DNA from: Acholeplasmatales bacterium
Lineage (GTDB): Bacteria; Bacillota_I; Bacilli_A; Acholeplasmatales; Anaeroplasmataceae
Length of the DNA: 64,000 bases
Direction: 5' to 3'
NCBI GenBank assembly: GCA_900767915.1
Contig: CAAGAX010000066.1
Location: 1 to 64,000 of the forward strand
Numbering within the stretch: position 1 is the first letter of the stretch; the number at the start of each line of letters is the position of its first letter. Under the pieces are notes generated by a model. The model was not told the origin of the DNA. It searched no databases and saw nothing but the letters and a program-made list of their open reading frames with translations. Made by a program: the position numbers and the translations under genes. This document shows positions 43,012 through 51,965 of this stretch, piece after piece.

Positions 43012-45708
43012 ATGAAGGATTATAAGGATACCCTATATATGGGTAAAACAACATTTGAAATGCGTGGTAATTTAACAAATAAAGAGCCTCTTATTCAAAA
43101 AAAGTGGGAAGAGATGGATCTTTATAATAAGGTAATAAGTAAGAATGAAGGAAAAAGAGAATATACATTACATGATGGACCTCCATATGCTAATGGTAAT
43201 ATTCATTTAGGACATGCTTTAAATAAAATCCTAAAGGATTTTGTTGTTAGATATAAAAATATGAATGGATTTAAGTCAGTATATATTCCAGGATGGGATA
43301 CACATGGACTTCCTATTGAGAATGCACTTCAAAAGAAGGGTGTTTCTCGTAAGAGTATGCCATTATATGAATTTAGAAATTTATGTGAAAAGTATGCTTA
43401 TGAGCAGGTTGAAAAGCAAAAATCAGGCTTCAAGCGTTTAGGTGTATTAGGTGATTTTGATCATCCATACATTACTTTACAGCATGATTTTGAACGTGAT
43501 CAAATATTAGTATTTGCTAAAATGGCAGAAAAGGGATTAATTTATAAGGGATTAAAGCCTGTTTATTGGTCTCCATCTAGTGAATCAGCCTTAGCTGAAG
43601 CAGAAATTGAATATAAGGATATTACATCTAAGGCAATTTATTTCAAATTTCCTATTGTAGATGGTGAAGGATTATTCGAAAATGCTGAAATTATGGTTTG
43701 GACAACAACTCCATGGACTCTACCTTGTAATTTAGCTATCGCAGCTGGTCCTATGATTAGCTATGTTGTTTTTGAATCTAATAAGGGTAAAATGGTTTGT
43801 GCCTCTGATTTATTAGAATCATTATCTAAAAAATTAGGTCTTGAAAATGTTACAGTTTTGGGTTATATAAAGGGTAATGAATTATTATCATTAAAATATA
43901 AGCATCCATTATATGGAAGAATTCAACCAGTAATTAATGCTGATTATGTAACTACTACAGATGGTACTGGATTTGTACATATCGCTCCAGGCTATGGTGA
44001 AGAGGATTATTTAGCTGGTAAGGAATATGGTCTTGATATTATGGTAGCAGTTAATGAAAAAGGATTTCAAACTGAAAAGGCTGGTAAATATGCTGGTTTA
44101 TTCTATGAAGATTCTGAGGATGTTATCATTAATGACTTAAAGGAATGTGGAAGCCTATTATTATTAGATCCAATCACACACAGCTATCCTCATGATTGGA
44201 GAACAAAGAAGCCTGTAATTTTTAGAGCAACTCCTCAATGGTTTGCCTCTATTGATCCGATTAAGGATGATATTTTAAAGGCTATAAGTAATGTTAATTG
44301 GAACCCTAAATGGGGTGAAATTAGAATCAGCAATATGATTCGTGATAGACATGATTGGTGTATTTCTCGTCAAAGAGCTTGGGGAGTTCCTATTCCAGTA
44401 TTCTATGCTGAGGATGGTACAGAAATATTAGATCAAAAGGTTTTAGCTCATGTTGCTGAATTATTTGGTGAATATGGTTCAAATATTTGGTTTGAAAAAG
44501 AAGCTAAGGATTTATTACCAGAAGGATTTACTCATCCAGGTAGCCCTAATGGAATTTTCCGCAAGGAAAATGATATTATGGATGTATGGTTTGATTCAGG
44601 CTCATCATATATGCTATTACAAAGAAGAGGCTTAAAATATCCTGCTGATTTATATTTAGAGGGTAGTGATCAATACCGTGGATGGTTTAATTCATCAATT
44701 ATTACTGGTGTAGCTACTACAGGCATTGCTCCATATAAGACTGTTGTATCACATGGCTTTACTCTTGATGGTCAAGGAAGAAAAATGTCTAAGTCATTAG
44801 GCAATACAGTAGACCCTAACGATGTATGTAATCAATCAGGTGCAGATATTTTGCGTTTATGGGTTGCATCTGTTGAATATCGTGCTGATATGCCATTATC
44901 AAAAGACATTTTAAAGCAAGTTTCTGAATCATATAGAAAAATAAGAAATACTTTAAGATTCTTATTATCTAATATATCTGATTTTAATCCTAAGGATTCA
45001 TTACCTTATGAAAAGCTAGAGGATGTTGATAAATACATGTGGATTAAACTTCAAAGATTCATTAAGGATATCAAAAATGATTATGATAATTTTGACTTTG
45101 GAGAGGTATATCGTAGTGTTAATTCATATATCACTAATACATTATCTTCATTCTATTTAGATTTCACAAAGGATATTTTATATATTGAAGACCCTAAGAG
45201 TAATACAAGATTATCAACTCAAACTGTATTTTATCAAATTCTTGATGCTTTATTGAAGCTATTATCACCAATTCTACCTCATACAACATCAGAAGCATAT
45301 GATACCCTACCTTATAAGGAGGAAGAGGATATTTATTTAACTGATATGCCAAATGCTTCAGAAAATCTTGATACTGATTTAGAAAATCAGTTTGATAAAT
45401 TTATGAAGTATCGTGATATTGTATTAAAGGCTTTAGAGGATGCAAGAAGCAATAAGGTTATTGGAAAGAGCTTTAATGCTAAGCTTATAATTACTTTAGA
45501 TACTGAATCTAAAAAGGTATTTGAGCCTATAAAGGATTCTGCAAAGCAATTATTAATTGTTTCTCAATTAGAATTCAAGGATGGTAATAAATTTAATGTT
45601 GAGGTCGTTCCTGCAGTTGGTGCTACATGTGCTAGATGCTGGATGATTGTTCCATTTGTAGATGAGGATGAGCTTTGTCCTAGATGTAAAGCAATTTTAA
45701 AGAAGTAA
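43012..45708 (+). CDS. ileS: Isoleucyl-tRNA synthetase
   Basis: The 898-residue class I synthetase has NIHLGHAL (HIGH-type motif) and GRKMSKSLGN (KMSKS loop). The editing domain includes VWTTTPWTLPCNLAIAAGP. The C-terminal zinc knuckle is CARCW with LCPRC. The ATG at 43012 is eight bases after AAAGGA; an earlier in-frame ATG at 42940 lies inside the T-box and is not a real start. Expression is under the isoleucine T-box. Confidence 0.97.
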   Translation: MKDYKDTLYMGKTTFEMRGNLTNKEPLIQKKWEEMDLYNKVISKNEGKREYTLHDGPPYANGNIHLGHALNKILKDFVVRYKNMNGFKSVYIPGWDTHGLPIENALQKKGVSRKSMPLYEFRNLCEKYAYEQVEKQKSGFKRLGVLGDFDHPYITLQHDFERDQILVFAKMAEKGLIYKGLKPVYWSPSSESALAEAEIEYKDITSKAIYFKFPIVDGEGLFENAEIMVWTTTPWTLPCNLAIAAGPMISYVVFESNKGKMVCASDLLESLSKKLGLENVTVLGYIKGNELLSLKYKHPLYGRIQPVINADYVTTTDGTGFVHIAPGYGEEDYLAGKEYGLDIMVAVNEKGFQTEKAGKYAGLFYEDSEDVIINDLKECGSLLLLDPITHSYPHDWRTKKPVIFRATPQWFASIDPIKDDILKAISNVNWNPKWGEIRISNMIRDRHDWCISRQRAWGVPIPVFYAEDGTEILDQKVLAHVAELFGEYGSNIWFEKEAKDLLPEGFTHPGSPNGIFRKENDIMDVWFDSGSSYMLLQRRGLKYPADLYLEGSDQYRGWFNSSIITGVATTGIAPYKTVVSHGFTLDGQGRKMSKSLGNTVDPNDVCNQSGADILRLWVASVEYRADMPLSKDILKQVSESYRKIRNTLRFLLSNISDFNPKDSLPYEKLEDVDKYMWIKLQRFIKDIKNDYDNFDFGEVYRSVNSYITNTLSSFYLDFTKDILYIEDPKSNTRLSTQTVFYQILDALLKLLSPILPHTTSEAYDTLPYKEEEDIYLTDMPNASENLDTDLENQFDKFMKYRDIVLKALEDARSNKVIGKSFNAKLIITLDTESKKVFEPIKDSAKQLLIVSQLEFKDGNKFNVEVVPAVGATCARCWMIVPFVDEDELCPRCKAILKK

Positions 45709-45716
45709 TCATTTTT

Positions 45717-45745
45717 TTGACATATTATAAAAAAAATGATACAAT
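45717..45745 (+). promoter_or_regulatory. Promoter of the gene at 45767
   Basis: TTGACA (45717-45722) and TACAAT (45740-45745) are 17 bases apart and 21 bases before the ATG. Confidence 0.7.
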
Positions 45746-45766
45746 TCAGTAAAAGGTGGTGGGTCA

Positions 45767-46630
45767 ATGGATTTTCATTATTATTTCTTAAAGGAAGGCA
45801 CTAGAGTCTATGAGAAAACTGAATTAATGACATATTTAAGAGATACTCCAAATATTCAGTATGATGAGAATGGTGATGGTAAAGGAAATTTTATCTTTAA
45901 ATATCATCATGAAGTATTAAACTTTGATGCTAGATTTATAATGAGCCAAACCTCACAGGTTCCAAACCTTGATAGACTAGACCCTAAATATTTTGATATA
46001 AATTTCTATGTAGAGTTTGATGTAACTTTATCTAATTATGCAGTTGAAATATTACTAGATATAATAGAAGAAATTTGTAAAAAGTTTAGATTCTTAATTT
46101 ATGTTTATCCACCTGCTGCTGTTTATTCGTTCCGTAGACCTGATTTAATTAAGTATTTCGGAGCTGTTAAAAAGGCTTATGCTGATAGATATCCTGAGAA
46201 GCTAGCAAATTATAATAGATTAGATTCTCAAACCTTATCTCAGGTATGTAGCTATTTACAAAAGAGGAAAAAGCTTGAGCTTTCTTTAAGAGATCAAAAT
46301 ATAGTTGTTTCTAACTATATTTTCTTAAAAACTGAAAAATCTAGAACTGCTTATGTAGCAATTGAATGGGATGGTGAAGAACAATTTATCGTTCCTCCTT
46401 CTGTTGAAATAATTAAGCTTGACGATGGAAAGGTTTCAAGATATATTCCATTTAATCAGGTTTATGAAAAAGCAGAAAAGATGTTTAGAGCAATAGATGG
46501 ATTTGGAGCTATTAAGATTGTAGATTCTAAATATACTAAAAAGCTCCATAAGCTATTAGTTAAAGAGCATTTCCCTGCTCCTAAGACTAATTTTAGTAGA
46601 CTATCTTTAGAACAAATCCTCGATATTTAG
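45767..46630 (+). CDS. Hypothetical protein, 287 aa, unknown family
   Basis: Not recognised. This soluble protein has no signal peptide or membrane segment. The first 100 residues look alpha/beta (KGNFIFKYHHEVLNFDARF, DINFYVEFDVTLSNYAVEIL), then a hydrophobic strand FLIYVYPPAAVYSF, a helical basic middle (SYLQKRKKLELSL) and a beta-rich C-terminal part (YVAIEWDGEEQFIVPPSVEI). AAAGGTGGTGGG precedes the ATG and it has its own strong promoter. It lies 12 bp before deoC and may share its transcript. The ordered composition suggests a real conserved cytoplasmic protein. Confidence 0.65.
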   Translation: MDFHYYFLKEGTRVYEKTELMTYLRDTPNIQYDENGDGKGNFIFKYHHEVLNFDARFIMSQTSQVPNLDRLDPKYFDINFYVEFDVTLSNYAVEILLDIIEEICKKFRFLIYVYPPAAVYSFRRPDLIKYFGAVKKAYADRYPEKLANYNRLDSQTLSQVCSYLQKRKKLELSLRDQNIVVSNYIFLKTEKSRTAYVAIEWDGEEQFIVPPSVEIIKLDDGKVSRYIPFNQVYEKAEKMFRAIDGFGAIKIVDSKYTKKLHKLLVKEHFPAPKTNFSRLSLEQILDI

Positions 46631-46642
46631 AAAGGAATTATT

Positions 46643-47293
46643 ATGGAAAAATCAAAATATATTGATCATACTTTATTAAAGGCTTGTGCCACAAAGAATG
46701 ATATTTTAAATTTATGTGGAGAAGCAAACAAATATCATTTTGCTTCTGTATGTGTTAATCCATGCTATGTAGGATTAGCTCATGATTTATTATTAGGCAG
46801 TGATGTTGAAGTATGTACAGTAATTGGATTCCCACTAGGTGCTAATGCGACTAGTGTAAAGGCTTTTGAGGTAACTCAAGCCATAGCTGATGGTGCAGAT
46901 GAAGTAGATATGGTTATTAATATTGGCGCATTAAAGGCTAAGGATTATGATTATGTATATAATGATATTAAGGCATGCGTTTCTGCTGCAAATGGTGTTT
47001 TAGTAAAGGTTATTATTGAAACATGCTATTTAACTGACGAAGAGAAGGTTGAAGCTTGTAAGCTAGCTGTTAAGGCTGGAGCTGATTTTGTTAAAACTTC
47101 AACTGGCTTTGGTACAGGTGGTGCTAATGCTTACGATGTTAAGCTTATGCATGATGCAGTAGAAGGAAAAGCTAAGGTTAAAGCTTCTGGTGGAATTCGT
47201 AATAAAGAACAATTTGAAGAAATGATAGCAGCAGGAGCAGATAGAATTGGTTGCTCTTCAGGAGTTGCAATTATGGAGGAGTATAATGAGTAA
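46643..47293 (+). CDS. deoC: Deoxyribose-phosphate aldolase
   Basis: The 216-residue class I aldolase splits deoxyribose 5-phosphate into glyceraldehyde 3-phosphate and acetaldehyde. IDHTLLKACA opens the barrel. The Schiff-base Lys is in FVKTSTGFG, and the second catalytic Lys is in VKASGGIR. Length is normal. It overlaps deoD by eight bases: together they degrade purine deoxynucleosides. Confidence 0.96.
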   Translation: MEKSKYIDHTLLKACATKNDILNLCGEANKYHFASVCVNPCYVGLAHDLLLGSDVEVCTVIGFPLGANATSVKAFEVTQAIADGADEVDMVINIGALKAKDYDYVYNDIKACVSAANGVLVKVIIETCYLTDEEKVEACKLAVKAGADFVKTSTGFGTGGANAYDVKLMHDAVEGKAKVKASGGIRNKEQFEEMIAAGADRIGCSSGVAIMEEYNE

Positions 47294-48005
47294 TATACCT
47301 ACACCTCATATTTCATGTGAAGATCCATCATTAATAGCACCTATTGTATTAATGCCTGGAGATCCACTTCGTGCAAAATATATTGCTGATAATTTTTTGA
47401 CAGATGTAGTTTGCTTTACATCAACAAGAAATATTTTAGGCTTTACTGGGAATTATAATGGAAAAAGAATAAGTGTAATGGGAAGTGGTATGGGTATGCC
47501 ATCAATTGGTATTTACTCATATGAGCTTTATTCTTTTTATAATGTTGAAACTATAGTAAGAATAGGTTCTGCTGGAAGCTATGATGAATCACTTAAGGTT
47601 TATGATACAGTACTAGTAACAGAAGCATTTTCTGAGTCTACATACGCTAAAATCGCTTTTAATATGCGTGGAAAAACTCAAAAAAGCTCTAAGTGTGTTA
47701 ATAATAAGCTTGAAAAAATAGCGAATGATTTAAATATTGAGCTTAAAAAGGCTAAAATTCATTCAGGTGATGTTTTCTATGGTGAAAACAAGAATTATTG
47801 GAAAAGAGTCCATGATGAATTTGGTTGTATGGCTGTTGAAATGGAAAGCTTTGCTTTATTTGCTAATGCAAAGGCATTACATAAAAAGGCAGCATGCTTA
47901 TTAACAATTTCAGATTCATTTATTACATCTGAAGTAACAACTGCTTTAGAACGTCAAAATTCATTCCATAATATGATGAAAATCGCTTTAGGACTAGCAA
48001 AATAA
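47286..48005 (+). CDS. deoD: Purine nucleoside phosphorylase, DeoD type
   Basis: The 239-residue hexameric-type phosphorylase starts TPHISCEDPSLIAPIVLMPG, with the GDPLRAKYIA phosphate loop, RIGSAGSYDE near residue 86 and MEMESFAL binding the sugar. The start at 47286 follows GGAGGAG and overlaps deoC; an upstream ATG in frame lies deep inside deoC. It releases the base and deoxyribose 1-phosphate. Confidence 0.95.
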   Translation: MSNIPTPHISCEDPSLIAPIVLMPGDPLRAKYIADNFLTDVVCFTSTRNILGFTGNYNGKRISVMGSGMGMPSIGIYSYELYSFYNVETIVRIGSAGSYDESLKVYDTVLVTEAFSESTYAKIAFNMRGKTQKSSKCVNNKLEKIANDLNIELKKAKIHSGDVFYGENKNYWKRVHDEFGCMAVEMESFALFANAKALHKKAACLLTISDSFITSEVTTALERQNSFHNMMKIALGLAK

Positions 48006-48056
48006 TATTATCAATAAAAAATATAGTAAAATTTTTTTAAAAGGAGGTATACGATT

Positions 48057-48362
48057 ATGGCTGTTAAGGTTGAAATTAAAGTAGAAACTGCTGCAACTTC
48101 TCATCTTTATATTATAGGTTCAACTAAAAATTTAGGTGCCTGGAATATAAATAATGCTTTGTTAATGGAAAAAGATAACAATGGTCTTTTTACAATAACA
48201 AAAATGCTAGAACCAGGTGAAATCGTTGAATTTAAGGTTTTATCTGAAAAGTCATGGGATAATGTAGAAAAAGGTGTATATGGCGAAGAAATTTCTAATC
48301 ATATCATCTCACCTCATAAGGGCTTAGTTGTTAATTTACAAGTCGCAAGATTTGCAAAATAA
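48057..48362 (+). CDS. Stand-alone CBM20-like (starch-binding) domain protein
   Basis: The 101-residue protein is a single beta-sandwich-like domain. HLYIIGSTKNLGAWNINNAL resembles the GSxxxLGxW strand of CBM20 starch-binding modules, and GEIVEFKVL fits a later strand. There is no signal peptide and no enzyme domain, so it would act inside the cell. AAAGGAGG precedes the ATG, indicating good translation. A role in binding glycogen or a carbohydrate ligand is inferred from the fold only. It follows deoD by 51 bp and ends before a terminator. Confidence 0.6.
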   Translation: MAVKVEIKVETAATSHLYIIGSTKNLGAWNINNALLMEKDNNGLFTITKMLEPGEIVEFKVLSEKSWDNVEKGVYGEEISNHIISPHKGLVVNLQVARFAK

Positions 48363-48401
48363 TAAATATGCTTTTTTAAATAATATTAAATAGATTTTCT
48401 T

Positions 48402-48437
48402 TTAGCTAGTGATAATTCAACTATCACTAGCTTTTTC
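48402..48437 (+). terminator. Terminator after the CBM20-like gene
   Basis: AGCTAGTGATA (48404-48414) pairs perfectly with TATCACTAGCT (48422-48432) and is followed by T. Confidence 0.9.
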
Positions 48438-48555
48438 TTTATTATTACTATGCCTTTTTTATAAAAAATTCAAAAAAATAATAAAAATATCTAAATTGGA
48501 AATTTTAGTTTTTTTACCTCTTTTGATATTATTAGCATGAAAGGAGGTTTGTAGC

Positions 48556-48957
48556 TTGTACAATTATTTTCTATTAGTTGGTTATGTCGCTAGAGATTTT
48601 GAATTAAAAGAGGTAGGTGATGGCAAAAAGGTCGTTGCATTAACTCTTGCCGTTCAAAGAGATTTCTTAAATAATGAAGGATCATATAGCACAGATTATT
48701 TCAGAATTTCTTGTTGGGAATTTTTAGCTGAGGTCGCAATGAATGTATTAGCTAAAGGGTCAAAGGTTGCTATAAAGGGTCGTATGGTAACAAAAAAGAC
48801 TGAGGACAAAGAAAGTGGTAATGTTTACTATTCAACAGAATTATATGGTGAAAGAATTATTGCCTTCTCAAATAAAGCTAATTATGATAAGGCTTCTAAA
48901 AAAGAAATAGAAGAAGAAATTAAAGTTGACGAAGAGCCTAATATTGAAGAAATTTAA
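48556..48957 (+). CDS. ssb: Single-stranded DNA-binding protein (paralogue)
   Basis: The 133-residue product is an OB-fold SSB: FLLVGYVARDFELKEVGDGK, FRISCWEFLAEVAMNVLAKG and VAIKGRMVTKK. The start is TTG at 48556, eight bases after AAGGAGG. The acidic tail ends PNIEEI and lacks the DxIPF tip by which the main SSB recruits repair proteins. It is a lone gene, not between rpsF and rpsR as the primary ssb usually is, so it may be a secondary SSB. Confidence 0.85.
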   Translation: MYNYFLLVGYVARDFELKEVGDGKKVVALTLAVQRDFLNNEGSYSTDYFRISCWEFLAEVAMNVLAKGSKVAIKGRMVTKKTEDKESGNVYYSTELYGERIIAFSNKANYDKASKKEIEEEIKVDEEPNIEEI

Positions 48958-48960
48958 GGA

Positions 48961-48991
48961 GAATGGGATAGCAAAGCTATTCCATTTTTTC
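48961..48991 (+). terminator. ssb terminator
   Basis: AATGGGATAGC (48962-48972) pairs with GCTATTCCATT (48976-48986) around AAA, followed by T. The start of the thyA promoter abuts it. Confidence 0.88.
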
Positions 48992-49020
48992 TTGTTTTTA
49001 GACATTAAATAGTATATAAT
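48992..49020 (+). promoter_or_regulatory. Promoter of the thyA operon
   Basis: TTGTTT (48992-48997) and TATAAT (49015-49020) are 17 bases apart, directly after the ssb terminator. Confidence 0.6.
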
Positions 49021-49038
49021 TAATGACAGGTGAGTATA

Positions 49039-49905
49039 ATGATTGAATATTTAAATTTATGTAAGACAATTTTAGAAAAGGGTAGTAAAAAGGATGATAG
49101 AACTGGTACTGGAACTATCTCTTATTTTGGATATCAAATGAGATTTGATTTATCAAAGGGCTTCCCTCTATTAACAACTAAAAGAGTTCATTTAAAAAGT
49201 ATTATCCATGAACTATTATGGTTCATAAAGGGTGATACAAATATAAAATATTTAGTAGATAATGATGTTCGTATTTGGAATGATTGGCCTTATGCTAGCT
49301 ATAAAAAATCAAATGAATATCAGGGTGAAACTATTGATGAATTTGCCCTAAAAATAAAAAATAGTGATGAATTTGCCAAAAAATGGGGTAATTTAGGACC
49401 AGTATATGGTAAACAATGGCGTGATTTTGGTGGTGTTGACCAATTAGAAGAGCTAATTAATCAAATTAAAACTAATCCAACTAGTAGAAGATTAATTATA
49501 TCTGCTTGGAATCCTGCTGAAATAAATGAAATGGCTTTACCTCCATGTCATTGTTTTATGCAATTTTATGTTAATGATGGTAAATTATCTTGTCAATTAT
49601 ATCAAAGAAGTGCAGATGTATTTTTAGGAGTTCCATTTAATATTGCAAGCTATTCTTTATTTACAATGATGATAGCTCAGGTTTGTAATTTAGAATATGG
49701 AACATTTGTTCATACTATTGGAGATGCACATATTTATTTAAATCATTTAGAACAAATAAATAAGCAATTAACTAGAACTCCAAGAGAACTTCCTACAATG
49801 AAAATTAATCCTAATATAAAATCTATTTATGATTTTAAATATGAGGATTTTGAACTTGAAAATTATAATCCCTATAAAGGAATAAAGGGTAAGGTGGCAG
49901 TATAA
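49039..49905 (+). CDS. thyA: Thymidylate synthase
   Basis: The 288-residue enzyme methylates dUMP to dTMP using methylenetetrahydrofolate. The catalytic Cys is in LPPCHCFMQF, followed by QRSADVFLGVPFNIASY and GDAHIYLNH. RTGTGTISYFG is the N-terminal phosphate loop. The ATG at 49039 follows AGGTGAG; a GTG at 49030 overlaps that site. It is coupled to dfrA by a one-base overlap. Confidence 0.97.
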   Translation: MIEYLNLCKTILEKGSKKDDRTGTGTISYFGYQMRFDLSKGFPLLTTKRVHLKSIIHELLWFIKGDTNIKYLVDNDVRIWNDWPYASYKKSNEYQGETIDEFALKIKNSDEFAKKWGNLGPVYGKQWRDFGGVDQLEELINQIKTNPTSRRLIISAWNPAEINEMALPPCHCFMQFYVNDGKLSCQLYQRSADVFLGVPFNIASYSLFTMMIAQVCNLEYGTFVHTIGDAHIYLNHLEQINKQLTRTPRELPTMKINPNIKSIYDFKYEDFELENYNPYKGIKGKVAV

Positions 49906-50378
49906 TGATTAAATTAATTTGGGCTATGGATGAATCTCATCTAATTGGAGATAAGGATAGAATACCATGGCATATTAAAGAGGATTTATTATATTATAAA
50001 TCTAAAACAAAGGGACAAACAGTATTAATGGGAGATACTACATACTATTCATTAAAAGGCTATTATAAGGATAAGCCTCTACCTTATGGAAAGATATATG
50101 TTGCATCTATTAATAATAATTTATCCTTAAATGATGCTACAGTAATCAATAATGTAAATAAATTTTTAGAAGAATTTAATGATGAATTATGGGTTGTTGG
50201 TGGCGCTACAATTTATAAATTAGCTTTACCTTATGCTGATGAATTATATATTTCCTTTATCAAGGGAACTCATAAGGGTGATAGATATTTCCCAGAAATA
50301 GATTTTACTAAATATAATTTAGAATGGGAAAATAATACAGATAAGGTAAGATATACATTATATAAGAGGGTGAAATAA
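49905..50378 (+). CDS. dfrA: Dihydrofolate reductase
   Basis: The 157-residue enzyme regenerates tetrahydrofolate consumed by ThyA. The DRIPWHIKEDLLYYK block carries the active-site acidic residue, and VLMGDTTYYSL and WVVGGATIYKLAL are the NADPH-binding motifs. The canonical MGRxT is MGDTT here, a mild variation. One-base overlaps on both sides place it in thyA-dfrA-plsC. Confidence 0.92.
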   Translation: MIKLIWAMDESHLIGDKDRIPWHIKEDLLYYKSKTKGQTVLMGDTTYYSLKGYYKDKPLPYGKIYVASINNNLSLNDATVINNVNKFLEEFNDELWVVGGATIYKLALPYADELYISFIKGTHKGDRYFPEIDFTKYNLEWENNTDKVRYTLYKRVK

Positions 50379-51178
50379 TGTTTCTTATTTTATTATTATT
50401 GATTCTTATTTTAATTGGAATGATTCCTTTTACATTTATTCCCTTATCACCTTGGTTTTGGTTTTTATGGGCTATATTAGGTATTATTATTGGTATTTTA
50501 TTACTTGCTGGATTAATATTACTTTTCTTTTCAATTGCTCAAAATACGAAGCCAACTAATAAATTTAAACATTTTATCTTAAGAAGTGCTTGCTGGATTT
50601 GGATAAAATTTTATCATATTGAATTGAAGACAATTGGTATTGAAAATCTACCAAAAGAGGATGAAAAATACACAATTTATGCTAATCATAAATCAAATAT
50701 GGATCCAGTTTTAATTTATTTTGCATTAAATAGAAGAATATCTGCAATTGGTAAAAAAACTCTATTTAATCATTGGTTTATGAAGATGCTTCAAAAAACA
50801 TATGGTGCAATAGCTATTGATAGAGATAATGATAGAGCAGCTGTAAAATCTATGCTTGAAGCGATAAAAAAGGTTAAGGATGGACTTCCTATGATTATAT
50901 TCCCTGAGGGTGGTATTAAATCACGTCAAACTGAGGATATGGTCAATTTACGTGCTGGTGCTTATAAGCTTGCAACTAAATCAGAAGCTAAAATTGTACC
51001 TATAAGTATAGTTGGCTCTTCTGAATGCTCAAAGGTTAAAAGAAATAAAAAGAAAATTATTAAGCTTGTAATTCATCCATCTATTTCGAATGAAGAATAT
51101 AAGGATATGAATACTACTGAGCTAGGTTTAATGGTAGAGGATATTATTAATAAGGGTGTTCATAATGCTCAAGCTTAA
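50378..51178 (+). CDS. plsC: 1-acyl-sn-glycerol-3-phosphate acyltransferase
   Basis: The 266-residue enzyme acylates lysophosphatidate at the membrane. Two N-terminal hydrophobic segments (MFLILLLLILILIGMIPF, then LWAILGIIIGILLLAGLILL) precede the acyltransferase domain. YANHKSNMDP is the catalytic HxxxxD motif with Asn before the His, and IIFPEGG is the glycerol phosphate motif. It is coupled to dfrA and overlaps the next small gene. Confidence 0.9.
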   Translation: MFLILLLLILILIGMIPFTFIPLSPWFWFLWAILGIIIGILLLAGLILLFFSIAQNTKPTNKFKHFILRSACWIWIKFYHIELKTIGIENLPKEDEKYTIYANHKSNMDPVLIYFALNRRISAIGKKTLFNHWFMKMLQKTYGAIAIDRDNDRAAVKSMLEAIKKVKDGLPMIIFPEGGIKSRQTEDMVNLRAGAYKLATKSEAKIVPISIVGSSECSKVKRNKKKIIKLVIHPSISNEEYKDMNTTELGLMVEDIINKGVHNAQA

Positions 51179-51362
51179 ATATGTTATCGTAATTATAATA
51201 GGCTTTCTATTAATTGTAGCAGGCTCAATTATATTAATAGGTGGAGCTTTAAGCTCTAAGCCTGAGATATTAAAAATAGGATTAGCCTTAATATTTTTTG
51301 CTATTATTTTTTATATTATTTTTATAATAATTGCTTTATTTAAATATTTTAAAAGAAAGTAG
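51165..51362 (+). CDS. Small membrane protein, 65 aa
   Basis: The start at 51165 is chosen because AAGGG lies about nine bases upstream; a GTG at 51156 also fits. The product is two hydrophobic helices (YVIVIIIGFLLIVAGSIILI and ALIFFAIIFYIIFIIIALF) with a basic C-terminal KYFKRK. It overlaps plsC by 14 bp. Not recognised. Confidence 0.6.
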   Translation: MLKLKYVIVIIIGFLLIVAGSIILIGGALSSKPEILKIGLALIFFAIIFYIIFIIIALFKYFKRK

Positions 51363-51369
51363 GGATTTT

Positions 51370-51918
51370 ATGAGTCCTTTTACTATTTCAATTTTATCAG
51401 TTATAACAATAGTCATAATAATATTATTTTTCTTTTTCTTTCATAAAATGCAAATTAAAAGAAAAAACGAAAGACTTTATACTGATATAACTAAAATTTT
51501 TGATGATATAAAAGCTCAAAAAGATAATTTTTCTTATGAAAAATCATATATAAATGGGTGTGATTATATATTAACTACTTCAAAATATAAATATTATGTT
51601 AAGGTTATCAAAAATTTCAATGAGGATGATATATGTATTAATTCAGCTTTAAAATGGAATTTTGGTAAAGCTTTATGCTCTAACAAAAGTAAGGATGTAA
51701 AAGAAAATGTTGATTTAATACGTTTAGATTTACAAAAGGAAAAAAATGGTAAAAAGCCACGTAAGCTTTTTATAATATATCCTTCTGCCAAATCAATATT
51801 AATGATTGTTAATGAATGTGAATATGAATTTGTTGATTCTTCAACAGATGTTTATGGTAATAATATCGTAACATATGAAAATTTGAAAAAGGATTTTTCT
51901 CAAGCAATCGATTTTTAA
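51370..51918 (+). CDS. Membrane-anchored protein, 182 aa, unknown
   Basis: One N-terminal membrane segment (ISILSVITIVIIILFFFFF) leads into a soluble domain with a Lys-rich, alternating pattern (DYILTTSKYKYYVKVIKNF, SALKWNFGKAL, RKLFIIYPSAKSILMIV). The strand-helix order with D-Y, V-K-V and I-I-Y is vaguely like restriction-endonuclease-fold proteins, but no catalytic signature is certain. AGGGA precedes the ATG at 51370. It follows the small membrane gene by 7 bp and ends at a terminator. Confidence 0.6.
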   Translation: MSPFTISILSVITIVIIILFFFFFHKMQIKRKNERLYTDITKIFDDIKAQKDNFSYEKSYINGCDYILTTSKYKYYVKVIKNFNEDDICINSALKWNFGKALCSNKSKDVKENVDLIRLDLQKEKNGKKPRKLFIIYPSAKSILMIVNECEYEFVDSSTDVYGNNIVTYENLKKDFSQAIDF

Positions 51919-51946
51919 AATATAGGCCTAGCCTATATTTTCTTTT
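51917..51946 (+). terminator. Terminator before mutS2
   Basis: AAAATATAGGC (51917-51927) pairs with GCCTATATTTT (51931-51941) around CTA, followed by CTTTT. Confidence 0.75.
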
Positions 51947-51965
51947 AGAGGTGAAAAAATAAATT

